DNA of 30,234 nucleotides, from NCBI GenBank assembly GCA_964396245.1, contig CAYNEO010000040.1:1-30234 (forward strand). The letters are read 5' to 3'. The stretch is from CAYNEO01 sp964396245. Lineage in GTDB: Bacteria > Zixibacteria > MSB-5A5 > GN15 > FEB-12. Position 1 is the stretch's first letter; the number at the start of each line of letters is the position of its first letter. This document shows positions 8,806-16,578 of this stretch, piece after piece. Made by a program: the position numbers and the translations under genes. Below the pieces are notes generated by a model. The model had not been told where the DNA came from and did not search any database. It worked only from the letters and a program-made list of their open reading frames with translations.

Positions 8806-9632
8806 CCCTTGATCGCCCCCCGTGTCAGTCCCTGTATAATTCTCCGCTGGAAAAATGCTGCCAGTATGATCATCGGTATTGTCGCCACCACCGCCGCCGC
8901 CATTATCTGGCCGTAGGGAATCTGTCCGTGGAGTCCCTGGAACAGTGCAATCCCGACCGGAAGTGTCCGTGCGGTGTAATCAGTCGTGAGCATGATCGCA
9001 AACAGAAATTCGTTGAAGGAATAGATAAAAATCAGAAGCACCGTCGAGAACGCGCCGGGCAGCGCTACCGGAAGAATGACCTTGCGGAGAATCTGAAGCC
9101 GGGTGGCTCCGTCGACCAGGGCGGCCTTATCCAGTTCCACCGGCACCTGCGAAAGGTAACTGAGCATGATCCACAGCGCCAGCGGCAGACCGAGAGCGAT
9201 ATACGGAAATATGAGCGCCGGATACGTGTTAATCCAACCGACGTCAGTCATCAGCTTGAACAGGTAGCCGATTATGCTGATTTGCGGGAACATCGAGAAG
9301 GCAAGAAGCAGAATGGGGACTATGATCCGCCCGGGAAACTGCATCCGGGTGATCGCATAGGCCGAAAGCCCGGCAAACACGGTGGCGCATACGGCCGCGA
9401 CGCTCGAAACAATAAGACTGTTTCTCAGGTAATCAAGCAGGTGCATCGAGCCGGGCGCCAGGACATCGGCATAGTTTTGTAACGTCGCGACAAACGCCGA
9501 TCCGCCCGAGAGAAAATCCGGGTTGCGGCTGAATGACACGATGATCATCCAGGCCACCGGCGCCAGCGAGAATACTGCCAGCAACACGGCTCCCAGCCAC
9601 TTGAGCACGGTCATGACTTGCTGCTCTCTCAT
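8802..9632 (-). CDS. Sugar ABC transporter permease, MalG-like
   Basis: Inner-membrane permease of 276 residues with about six hydrophobic helices. The conserved EAA loop that contacts the ATPase reads DKAALVDGATRLQILRKVIL, followed by PVALPG, near residues 175-200. An N-terminal helix followed by a periplasmic segment before the transport core is the MalG pattern. The ATG overlaps the stop of the upstream permease gene (ATGA) and has a GAGG site just upstream. The downstream end overlaps the ATPase start in the same way. It should pair with the MalF-like permease to form the heterodimeric pore. Confidence 0.94.
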   Translation of the reverse strand: MREQQVMTVLKWLGAVLLAVFSLAPVAWMIIVSFSRNPDFLSGGSAFVATLQNYADVLAPGSMHLLDYLRNSLIVSSVAAVCATVFAGLSAYAITRMQFPGRIIVPILLLAFSMFPQISIIGYLFKLMTDVGWINTYPALIFPYIALGLPLALWIMLSYLSQVPVELDKAALVDGATRLQILRKVILPVALPGAFSTVLLIFIYSFNEFLFAIMLTTDYTARTLPVGIALFQGLHGQIPYGQIMAAAVVATIPMIILAAFFQRRIIQGLTRGAIKG

Positions 9633-10498
9633 GTCACCGCCTCGGTAAATCGGCCGACACGCACATAGATCAGCGCCAGCACAAACGCGAGAAGAAACAC
9701 TACCACCGAGACCGCCGAACCGTAGCCGAAGTCGCCGCTGAGGTAAAACCGGTATGCATAGAGTGACAGCGATGTGGTCGCTCCGCCCGGACCGCCGCCG
9801 GTAAGAACATATACGAGATCGAAGATGCGAATCGCATCGATCGTACGAAACAACAGCGCCACCACAAGCACGGGCTTTACCAGCGGCAGGGTAACGCGAA
9901 AGAAGCGCTGAAAGGCCGAAGTTCCATCAACCATTGCCTGCTTCTGCACATCCTCCGGCACCGCTGATAACCCGGCAAGCAGGATGATCGTCACGAATGG
10001 AGTCGTCTTCCAGACATCGGCAATAACAATCGCCGTGAATGCACCGGCCGATGATCCCAGCCAGTTGACTGGTGAACCGGAAAAACCGAGTCCGGTGAAC
10101 AGATAATTCAGTACGCCGAAATTGTAATTGTAGATCAACTCCCACACTCTCGCCGACACCGCAATCGGTATTGCCCACGGGATCAGAACGGCCACCCTGA
10201 GAAGACCACGGCCGGGCAGGGTCTCATTCAGCACGAGTGCAAATATCATCCCGAGCACAATCTCGAGTGTCACCGACACGGCGACAAACAGCAACGTGAA
10301 CCAGACCGACTGCCAGAAATGGGGATCGGACACCAGGCGAACATAATTGTCAAACCAGATGAACTTATTTGCGGCAAAGGTAATATCCCGCTGAAGGCTC
10401 GTGACGAGCGTGCCGACGACAGGGACGAGAATCAACACGCCCGCGAATGCAATCAGCGGAGCGTTGAAGAGATAAGCTTGAATCGTTTCGCGCCTCAA
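9629..10498 (-). CDS. Sugar ABC transporter permease, MalF/UgpA-like
   Basis: Inner-membrane permease of 289 residues with six predicted helices and the EAA loop DVQKQAMVDGTSAFQRFFRV, followed by TLPLVKP. It is of the short MalF type, without the large periplasmic P2 insertion of E. coli MalF. The start appears to be TTG at 10498, seven bases after the binding-protein stop codon. An AGGAG site lies within the 3' end of that upstream gene, so translation is probably coupled. It forms the transmembrane pore with the MalG-like partner. Confidence 0.93.
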   Translation of the reverse strand: MRRETIQAYLFNAPLIAFAGVLILVPVVGTLVTSLQRDITFAANKFIWFDNYVRLVSDPHFWQSVWFTLLFVAVSVTLEIVLGMIFALVLNETLPGRGLLRVAVLIPWAIPIAVSARVWELIYNYNFGVLNYLFTGLGFSGSPVNWLGSSAGAFTAIVIADVWKTTPFVTIILLAGLSAVPEDVQKQAMVDGTSAFQRFFRVTLPLVKPVLVVALLFRTIDAIRIFDLVYVLTGGGPGGATTSLSLYAYRFYLSGDFGYGSAVSVVVFLLAFVLALIYVRVGRFTEAVT

Positions 10499-10505
10499 GC
10501 GGCTT

Positions 10506-11795
10506 TCACTCCTGCGGTTGATAGTCCGCTGTCACCCGGTCAATTTCCTTCTGCGCCTGTCGGAGAGCGTCTGCCGGATCGATTTTCGCCGCCAGGCAGT
10601 TATTCACATATCGTTGAATGACGGCGGAAACCTGCGTGTAGTATGGCAGGTTGGGGCGCGCTACGGCATGGAGGAACACATCCCGGAGTTTAGCAAGGTG
10701 CGGTAGCTGCTTGAGGACTTCCGGATCGTCGTACAGGTCACGCCGTCCGGGATTCCAGCCCAGGTTCAGCACCAGCTTCTTTTGCGTGCCGTATGAGAGC
10801 ATGTAGCGAATTACCTGCCACGCTTCATTTTTGACATCGGAATACTTCGACATGCCGATATGCCAGCCGCCGAGCGTTGACGCGCTCTCGTGATTTTCAA
10901 AATGCGGCAACGCCGAGATGCCGACTTCCCCTTTGACCGGCGAATCATCCGCCTCGTGCAGTTTCCATGCGTACGGCCAGTTCCGTTCGAACAGGGCATC
11001 GCCACGCTGAAACGTCCGCCGCACTTCTTCTTCTTTCATCTCCGTATATGTATTCGGCGGAGAAACCTTGTATCGATGGATCAAGTCCTGCATGAACCGG
11101 AGGGCTTCAATGTTCTGCGGACGATCAAGGGCAATCAGACCGTTTTCCTCGATCCCGCCGCCGTTCGAAGCGGTGAATTCCAGGAAGGTGCAAACCAGGC
11201 CTTCGTATTGAGCGCCCTCCCAGACAAATCCGTCGAACTCGGGATCGTTTTGACGTTCCGCCTTCTGGACCTTCTCGGCATAGTCAACGAGTTTGCCCCA
11301 TGTTTTGGGCGGGGTTGCAAACCCGTACTTGTTAAGCAAATCAGTTCGGTAATACAGAAGCCCGCCGTCGACATAGACCGGCAAAGCATACACGCTGTCG
11401 TCGTACACATCGACAAGATCCACCACGCGCTGGAAAAACGGCTCGGTCGTCATGCTGTCTTTCGCCAGGTAGGTATCAAACGGTTCCAGCCAGCCCGAGG
11501 CCTGAAATTGGCCGATCCAGATCACGTCCATCAGGAATACATCCGGGTCCGGCTGTTTCGCCTGCAGGGAGATGACGAGTTCCTGCCGCCTCTGGTCCGA
11601 ATCGGTCGGCTGCCGTACGACACGAATCTTGATGCCGGTGCTGTCGGAAAAGTGATTGATCAGTGATTCGAGATAGTCCACCTCATCGGGCGCACCACCA
11701 ACCCAGAATGTCAGCTCTCGCTTGCCCTTTCCGCAGCCAATCAGCGTGACGGCTACGATAATTGCTACCAGCAGGATACCGAGTTGCTTCACCAT
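10506..11795 (-). CDS. Sugar ABC transporter substrate-binding lipoprotein (family 1)
   Basis: Periplasmic binding protein of 429 residues, the first gene of the importer operon. The N terminus MVKQLGILLVAIIVAVTLIG runs directly into Cys21, a lipoprotein signal peptide with lipobox LIGC. The mature part starts ELTFWVGG, the usual first strand of solute-binding family 1 proteins, and contains the domain-closure and helix patterns of that fold (for example PVYVDGGLLYYRTDLLNKYG). I chose ATG 11795 over an upstream in-frame start at 11933 because it has an AGG site just upstream and puts the lipoprotein signal at the terminus. The ligand is unknown; the ATPase type suggests a di- or oligosaccharide or a polyol-linked sugar. 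Confidence 0.93.
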   Translation of the reverse strand: MVKQLGILLVAIIVAVTLIGCGKGKRELTFWVGGAPDEVDYLESLINHFSDSTGIKIRVVRQPTDSDQRRQELVISLQAKQPDPDVFLMDVIWIGQFQASGWLEPFDTYLAKDSMTTEPFFQRVVDLVDVYDDSVYALPVYVDGGLLYYRTDLLNKYGFATPPKTWGKLVDYAEKVQKAERQNDPEFDGFVWEGAQYEGLVCTFLEFTASNGGGIEENGLIALDRPQNIEALRFMQDLIHRYKVSPPNTYTEMKEEEVRRTFQRGDALFERNWPYAWKLHEADDSPVKGEVGISALPHFENHESASTLGGWHIGMSKYSDVKNEAWQVIRYMLSYGTQKKLVLNLGWNPGRRDLYDDPEVLKQLPHLAKLRDVFLHAVARPNLPYYTQVSAVIQRYVNNCLAAKIDPADALRQAQKEIDRVTADYQPQE

Positions 11796-11905
11796 AGTAC
11801 CTGAAATCGACGTGTTTAGTTTATGTGGGTTGACGATACCGAGAGGCTGAGATGACAGGCGCCGGCGGTGTTCGATCGGCACGACAACAGCTTTGTGCTT
11901 CTCTG

Positions 11906-11933
11906 AATGTATGACTATCCGGATGGAGGACAA
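11906..11933 (-). promoter_or_regulatory. Possible promoter of the sugar ABC operon
   Basis: On the minus strand TTGTCC, a 16-base spacer and TACATT (4 of 6 matches each) precede the binding-protein start by about 100 bases. The match is weak. Confidence 0.25.
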
Positions 11934-12050
11934 GCACTTTATCCCACGAGGGATCGCCGCGGCTCGATTTCAGCCCTCACGGAACCCCATTCTTGCCGCT
12001 CCTCGCCCGGACGCTCCGAATTGGGGTACATCGACCATACCGGGCATCGT

Positions 12051-12079
12051 TTGGCTAACTTACTGAGCGACAATAGAAT
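12051..12079 (+). promoter_or_regulatory. Predicted sigma-70 promoter of the MshEN/DUF4388 gene
   Basis: TTGGCT, a 17-base spacer and TAGAAT (5 of 6). The predicted start near 12086 leaves a leader of about 210 bases, with the dyad at 12101-12132 shortly after the start site. Confidence 0.4.
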
Positions 12080-12100
12080 AGAAATTTACCGGGCATCCCT

Positions 12101-12132
12101 ACACTATTTTCCGATTTTACCGAATATAGTGT
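12101..12132. repeat. Imperfect 13-bp inverted repeat in a leader region
   Basis: Arms ACACTATTTTCCG and CCGAATATAGTGT pair at 11 of 13 positions around a 6-base centre. The outer seven bases (ACACTAT/ATAGTGT) are perfect. It lies just downstream of the predicted promoter at 12051-12079, so an operator or mRNA hairpin is possible. Confidence 0.4.
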
Positions 12133-12294
12133 GTACATGGCACAAATCCGTAATCCTGGCAGATTTTGACCGCATAGATTCAACAGGCCGGACAGGTTAT
12201 CGGAAAGTTGCCAGAGACATGCATCAGGGGTAAAAACGACACCCATGCCGCGAATTGGCGTCAACACGGTCAGGCGGTGGAAGGATAGTCAATA

Positions 12295-13554
12295 GTGCGA
12301 CTTGATGAGATTCTATTGCGCCGGGGGCTGGCTACCAGTACACAGATTCAGGAAGCTCTCGAATACCAGAAGCGAAACGGGGGGCGTATCGAGTCACACC
12401 TCTTCCGGTTCGGCTATGTTGACGAGTCCGGACTGGTATCGGGGCTCTCGGAGCAGTTTGGCTGCGAAGGAATTCGACTGTCTGATGTTGAGATTCCGGA
12501 ACCAGTCATAGCTATGATCGAGCCTGAAATCGCTTTCGCAAAGTTGGTCCTCCCGTTCGCGCATGATACCGCAACAAACACGCTCCACGTGGCCAGCGAG
12601 AACCCGCGGGAAGAGAACCTGCGTGAAGATCTCACGGCCGCAGTACCCGACACAAACATCCGGCTATTTGTTGCGCTCAGTGATATCCTTAAGGTCGCGC
12701 TGATTGCCAATTATCGTGCGCGAGTGACGTATGCCGGCAAGGAGGAGCGACCGTCAGAACGCGACGACACCTGGCTAAACCAGAACACGAGCCACGGCCG
12801 GGTGCTGATTCTGGATGCCGACGGTACCGACATTCGTACCTGTGAGCACGCCCTCCGGGAGGCCGGTTTTGACACCTGGGTAGCCCGGAGTACGGACACG
12901 TTCATGGATCAGTTTGCAAGCGGCAGATTCGATATCTTGCTCCTCATGCATTCCGGCACCTGTGAGGAAGTTCGTCGACTGGTCGACAATCTCTCCGTGC
13001 AGGGATTCGAACCCGACGTGCTCCCGACCTGCCTGCTCACCGGCGACCTGCCGGTCGGCGCCTGTACGCCACTGTTGCGCGATGGGTTCGCTGATGCCAT
13101 TCCGATGAGCGACCCGGAACTGGTGGTCGTGAAGCTCAAGCGTCTTCGTGCCATGCTCACCTGGGACGCAGAGCGACGGTTCGTGGAGATGAAGAGTCTC
13201 GGTACTCATGGTACGCTGGAAGATATGAATTTGATCGACCTGTTGCAGGCGCTCGGGCCGAGTTTCAAGACCGCCAGAATCAGCGTCACCGCCGAGGGAA
13301 AACAGCTGACGGTTTTTCTCGACAAGGGGAAGATCATATACGCCGAGTGCGACGGTATCACCGGCCCCGACGCCATCTATGAGGCCATTCCATGGACCCG
13401 CGGCATCTGGAGTGTCGACCCTATCGAGCCCGGCGAACTTCCCGATCCAAATACATTCTCGAGCAACGAATCGGTTCTTCTCGAGGGTTGTCGTCGGATG
13501 GACGACAAGAATCATTCCGAAGAGAATGACCTCGCCTTCCCCAATTGGCTGTAG
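12295..13554 (+). CDS. MshEN (GspE N-terminal)-like / pseudo-receiver / DUF4388 (PATAN) fusion protein
   Basis: Cytoplasmic regulator of 419 residues with three regions. Residues 1-145 resemble the N-terminal domain of GspE/PilB/MshE ATPases (start MRLDEILLRRGLA, then EALEYQKRNGGRI); in MshE this domain can bind c-di-GMP. Residues about 165-285 resemble a response-regulator receiver (VLILDADG acidic start), but the phospho-acceptor strand reads DILLLMHSG with no Asp, so phosphorylation is unlikely. Residues about 290-395 match the DUF4388/PATAN domain (GTLEDMNLIDLLQALG, then FLDKGKIIYAE), common in gliding and surface-motility regulators. The GTG start has AGGA upstream and begins directly with the domain. 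No secretion ATPase domain is present. The role is unknown; regulation of envelope machinery or motility is inference. Confidence 0.85.
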   Translation: MRLDEILLRRGLATSTQIQEALEYQKRNGGRIESHLFRFGYVDESGLVSGLSEQFGCEGIRLSDVEIPEPVIAMIEPEIAFAKLVLPFAHDTATNTLHVASENPREENLREDLTAAVPDTNIRLFVALSDILKVALIANYRARVTYAGKEERPSERDDTWLNQNTSHGRVLILDADGTDIRTCEHALREAGFDTWVARSTDTFMDQFASGRFDILLLMHSGTCEEVRRLVDNLSVQGFEPDVLPTCLLTGDLPVGACTPLLRDGFADAIPMSDPELVVVKLKRLRAMLTWDAERRFVEMKSLGTHGTLEDMNLIDLLQALGPSFKTARISVTAEGKQLTVFLDKGKIIYAECDGITGPDAIYEAIPWTRGIWSVDPIEPGELPDPNTFSSNESVLLEGCRRMDDKNHSEENDLAFPNWL

Positions 13555-13626
13555 CTTCCCCGAATTGTCGGCGGTACTTGACACGATTCAACCGCCGGTA
13601 CAGAACACGGATCACAAAAACAAAGT

Positions 13627-13661
13627 CGAGCCGATTGCCGGACAGTTCGACAATCGGCTCG
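13627..13661 (-). terminator. Stem-loop terminator between convergent genes
   Basis: Perfect 11-bp inverted repeat CGAGCCGATTG/CAATCGGCTCG with a 13-base loop, between the converging stops at 13554 and 13689. On the minus strand a short T-rich tract (ACTTTGTTTTTG) follows. On the plus strand there is no T-run. Confidence 0.6.
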
Positions 13662-13688
13662 AAAATGTGTCAGTTCAGGCTGCCGGTG

Positions 13689-14687
13689 TCACTCCGTGCG
13701 AGGGCCGCCCTCACCCATCTTCGTCATAATGCCGCGAATCTTCATAATCTGCATGTGATTCTGTCCCTGGGAAGCGGCAAATTCCGTCTGCATGTCGGCG
13801 GCAAGCGTCTCCAGTCGTTGTTTTGGCAACGGAGAGACCGACAGGTCCTGCTTCAGAACAGCGAGACTGTCGGTGATATCCTGCAGCTGATCCTTGATCG
13901 TGGTCATATACGGACTCACCTTCTCCCGGTCGGCGGGTGTGAGCAGCATATCGATGTGGCGCAGATCGGACTGGGCCAATTCGGTATGTACTTTGAGCGC
14001 CTGGTAGTAGTCTGACGCCAGTCGGCTGCTGTAATCGTCTGACCCGACCATGTCATGAAGGGCATCCGCAATCGCCGCGCCGTCGTTCAGATGCGCGGAA
14101 AGAGCATGATGGTAATCGACTCCATTGACCGGTGATATTTCCGTCTGCTCGGCCACCGGTTCCACTTCTTCCGTCTCCTTGTTCTTGTAGATGCCGCGGA
14201 CAATCTGGATCTGTTTGTGATCGATGTTCTCCGCCGCGTTGAATTCGGCCCGCAGGTTGCCGGCCAACTGTACCAGACGCGGTTTGTCCATTGACGACGC
14301 CTGTAACTGCTGTTGCAGGACTGTCAGACTGTCCGAAAGATCGTTCAGACGCCGGTCGATCTCGGTCAGGTATTGCTGTGCCTGGCTCTTTTCCGCCGTG
14401 GTGAGTACCGAGTTGATATCGGCCACGTTATTTTCCGCCAGCTTCACGTGGACCTCCATGGCCCGGTCGTACTCAGTCGCCAGTTGCTCGTTCACCTGAT
14501 TTTCGGCCAGCAAGTGCTGAAGGCGCCCGGCCAGATTGGCTCCCTGATCAAGGTAAATGGACAAAGCGCGATGGTAGTTCATCCCTTGAACCGTACCCTC
14601 CGGTTTGGCCACATCCTGTGCATGCAGAGGCAAAGCTACAAGCATGCCGAGGAAAGGCAGCATTACGATTCGCATCAAGTGCCTCAT
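13689..14687 (-). CDS. Exported protein made of two 132-residue helical repeats with conserved histidines
   Basis: I do not recognise the family. The protein is 332 residues from ATG 14687, which has GGAG five bases upstream. A signal peptide ends near PLHA/QDV (residue 23). Residues 35-166 and 189-320 align over 132 positions without a gap; by eye about 50 are identical. Shared features are YHxALS at the start, LAx(E/D)Yx2A then VHx2LA, DSLxVL and HxQI with RGI at the end. Three histidines per copy are invariant (repeat positions 5, 46, 123). Predicted structure is mostly helical, perhaps a bundle per repeat. A charged 22-residue linker joins the copies. Invariant His might bind a metal or haem, but that is speculation. 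An in-frame start at 14831 lacks a signal peptide at its end and is rejected. Confidence 0.85.
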   Translation of the reverse strand: MRHLMRIVMLPFLGMLVALPLHAQDVAKPEGTVQGMNYHRALSIYLDQGANLAGRLQHLLAENQVNEQLATEYDRAMEVHVKLAENNVADINSVLTTAEKSQAQQYLTEIDRRLNDLSDSLTVLQQQLQASSMDKPRLVQLAGNLRAEFNAAENIDHKQIQIVRGIYKNKETEEVEPVAEQTEISPVNGVDYHHALSAHLNDGAAIADALHDMVGSDDYSSRLASDYYQALKVHTELAQSDLRHIDMLLTPADREKVSPYMTTIKDQLQDITDSLAVLKQDLSVSPLPKQRLETLAADMQTEFAASQGQNHMQIMKIRGIMTKMGEGGPRTE

Positions 14688-14766
14688 AATAACTCCGCAT
14701 TCTCCTTTGGCAGGTTTCGTCGGATTGAACCTCAAATCCCGGCGAGGATTCGGACTCCGGCAGAAG

Positions 14767-14812
14767 TGAGACAGGACCCGGACACCGAACGTTCGGTGAA
14801 TCCGTTGTCTCA
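14767..14812. repeat. 46-bp nested palindrome upstream of the duplicated-repeat protein
   Basis: A perfect 16-bp palindrome CACCGAACGTTCGGTG (14783-14798) is enclosed by a perfect 7-bp inverted repeat TGAGACA/TGTCTCA, with GGA/TCC between them. It lies 80-125 bases upstream of the start at 14687. There is no T-run, which argues for an operator or structured leader rather than a terminator. Confidence 0.6.
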
Positions 14813-14957
14813 GGTGTCGAGCCCGTCTCACACTCGGTGAAAGAGGACTCCACTGAACCTGTCTGTTCTCTTTTCCAACAGTTCCTGCTTGAGGCTCTCA
14901 GCGGCAGGTTGAAAATGTTCGGCTTGAAAAACTGGCCTGAATGGCTGGAGCTGTGAT

Positions 14958-14977
14958 TTATTCAACTATGTTGATAA
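14958..14977. repeat. AT-rich dyad upstream of the metal transporter
   Basis: TTAT(T)CAAC-TAT-GTTGATAA is symmetric apart from one inserted T. Its size and composition suit a metalloregulator-type site, but it matches no Fur or MntR consensus I know and lies about 275 bases from the transporter start. Confidence 0.25.
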
Positions 14978-15148
14978 AACCACTATTGCCGGAATCGGTT
15001 CCGGTTCACGGAATAAAGGATTATGAATCCGGGGTCGCCTTTCGCGGGGAGCCCGGTAACTCAATATGAAGAAAGAGGTTGTGGATCGCTTATAAATATG
15101 ATAGTTTGTCTCCTCAAAAGGCTCCCGTTAGGGATTTGCCGTACTCCG

Positions 15149-15165
15149 TTCCGGCGCTGCCGGAA
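15149..15165 (+). repeat. GC-rich hairpin in the Nramp gene leader
   Basis: Perfect 7-bp stem TTCCGGC-GCT-GCCGGAA, about 90 bases before the transporter start. The function is unknown. The tight 3-base loop and lack of a T-run leave its status as regulatory hairpin uncertain. Confidence 0.3.
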
Positions 15166-15252
15166 GGAACAAGATGCCGGCCGGGCACATTTTATAACTG
15201 AGAAGTCCCTGCCTCGCACGACGACAATAACGCAACCGGCTAAGTGAATAAA

Positions 15253-16575
15253 ATGTCCGACGAAAACACCCAGGATTCAGAAAACAACGGCGTTTACTCG
15301 CGTGCCGACCGCCGGACACTGGTAGCGGCCGAGACCGCCCTCGCGGGGAAAACGAAGCAGTCACGTCTGCGCCGTATCTTCCCCTTCCTCGGACCCGCCT
15401 TCATTGCCAGTGTGGCCTATATCGATCCCGGCAATTTCGCCACCAATATTCAGGGAGGAGCCGAATTCGGCTACCTGCTCCTGTGGGTCATCGTCCTCTC
15501 CAACCTCATGGCGATGCTGATACAGGTGTTGTCCGCCAAGCTTGGCATCGCTACCGGGCACAACCTTGCCGAGCAGTGTCGCAATCACTACTCTCGGCCG
15601 GTTGTGTGGGGGATGTGGGGCCTGATGGAACTGGTAGCCATGTCGACCGACCTCGCGGAGTTCCTCGGCGCCGCTATCGGATTCAACCTGCTTTTCGGCA
15701 TCCCGCTCATGTGGGGCGGTATCCTGACCGGCATCACCACCTTCCTGATCCTCGGTCTCGAACGCTACGGATTCCGGCCGCTCGAAGCAGTAATCTCAGC
15801 AATGGTGGGCGTAGTCGCCGTCTGCTATCTTGCCGTCACGATCATCGACCAGCCTAACTGGGTTGGCGTTCTGGGCGGAGCGGTCATTCCACGGTTCCAG
15901 GGACCCGAGAGCGTTCTGCTCGCAGCCGGAATTCTTGGCGCTACGGTCATGCCGCACGCGATATTTCTTCACTCGGCCCTTACCCAGGGCCGTGTAGTGG
16001 TACGCGACCCTGTCAGATTGCGTCGTTTGTTCAAATTCCAGATTGTCGATGTCACCATCGCGATGACCCTCGCAGGGCTCGTAAACATGGCCATTTTGAT
16101 TATGGCGGCTGCCACATTTCACCAGCACGGTATGACCGGCATCGGCACAATCGAGGAAGCGTATCGAACCCTTGAACCTTTGCTTGGCCACGCCTCGAGC
16201 TGGATATTTGCCCTGTCATTGCTTTTCGCCGGACTCTCATCGGCGACCGTCGGCACGAGTGCCGGCCAGGTCATCATGCAGGGCTTTCTGCATCGTCACA
16301 TACCTATCTGGCTCCGACGTCTGGTAACCATGATTCCGTCGCTGTTCGTCATCGCCATGGGCCTCGATCCTACGCGGACGCTCGTTATCAGTCAGGTTGT
16401 TCTGAGTTTTGGACTCCCGTTCGCGATCGTGCCGCTGGTGACATTTACGAAGAACCGCAGCTTGATGGGCGTGCTCACCAACAGACGGCTGACAACGGTC
16501 GCAATGACGATAGTGGCGACTCTCATTATCGCTTTGAACGTGTATCTTCTGTACCAATTACTGTTCGTGGGGTAG
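15253..16575 (+). CDS. mntH: Nramp family divalent metal (Mn2+/Fe2+) transporter, MntH-like
   Basis: Proton-coupled importer of Mn(II) and related ions in the inner membrane. It has 440 residues from ATG 15253 and about 11 hydrophobic helices after a hydrophilic N-terminal tail of roughly 40 residues. The metal-site motifs are both present: DPGN in helix 1 (about 58-61) and MPH in helix 6 (ATVMPHAIFLHS), with the Met typical of Mn/Fe-transporting Nramps. The ATG is preceded by a partial AAGTGA site; an in-frame GTG at 15244 adds three residues and cannot be excluded. A universal stress protein gene starts 4 bases after the stop, so the two form an operon. The N-terminal tail is longer than in E. 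coli MntH. Confidence 0.93.
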   Translation: MSDENTQDSENNGVYSRADRRTLVAAETALAGKTKQSRLRRIFPFLGPAFIASVAYIDPGNFATNIQGGAEFGYLLLWVIVLSNLMAMLIQVLSAKLGIATGHNLAEQCRNHYSRPVVWGMWGLMELVAMSTDLAEFLGAAIGFNLLFGIPLMWGGILTGITTFLILGLERYGFRPLEAVISAMVGVVAVCYLAVTIIDQPNWVGVLGGAVIPRFQGPESVLLAAGILGATVMPHAIFLHSALTQGRVVVRDPVRLRRLFKFQIVDVTIAMTLAGLVNMAILIMAAATFHQHGMTGIGTIEEAYRTLEPLLGHASSWIFALSLLFAGLSSATVGTSAGQVIMQGFLHRHIPIWLRRLVTMIPSLFVIAMGLDPTRTLVISQVVLSFGLPFAIVPLVTFTKNRSLMGVLTNRRLTTVAMTIVATLIIALNVYLLYQLLFVG

Positions 16576-16578
16576 ATT

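Larger units (their letters stand above)
11796..12294. other. Divergent intergenic region (499 bp) without a gene
   Basis: This separates the sugar-importer operon (minus) from the MshEN/DUF4388 gene (plus). I see no supported coding sequence. It holds predicted promoters in both directions, a 32-bp imperfect dyad at 12101-12132 and an 11-bp direct repeat TACCGGGCATC at 12038-12048 and 12087-12097. Confidence 0.6.
14688..15252. other. Divergent intergenic region (565 bp) without a gene
   Basis: No supported coding sequence. It contains a 46-bp nested palindrome (14767-14812), an AT-rich dyad (14958-14977), and two GC-rich hairpins sharing the stem sequence CCGGAA/TTCCGG (14989-15004 and 15149-15165). 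An AT-rich tract near 15090-15104 could supply a -10 box, but I find no good -35. I looked for a manganese (yybP-ykoY) riboswitch ahead of the metal transporter and did not see its core. Confidence 0.55.

Noticed and set aside
12775..13584. 269-codon open frame on the minus strand
   Set aside because: Antisense to the MshEN/DUF4388 gene, whose domains are recognisable; the minus-strand translation has none.
14832..15252. Manganese (yybP-ykoY) riboswitch upstream of the Nramp gene
   Set aside because: I looked because of the gene's function, but the conserved loops are not present; only unrelated hairpins are seen.
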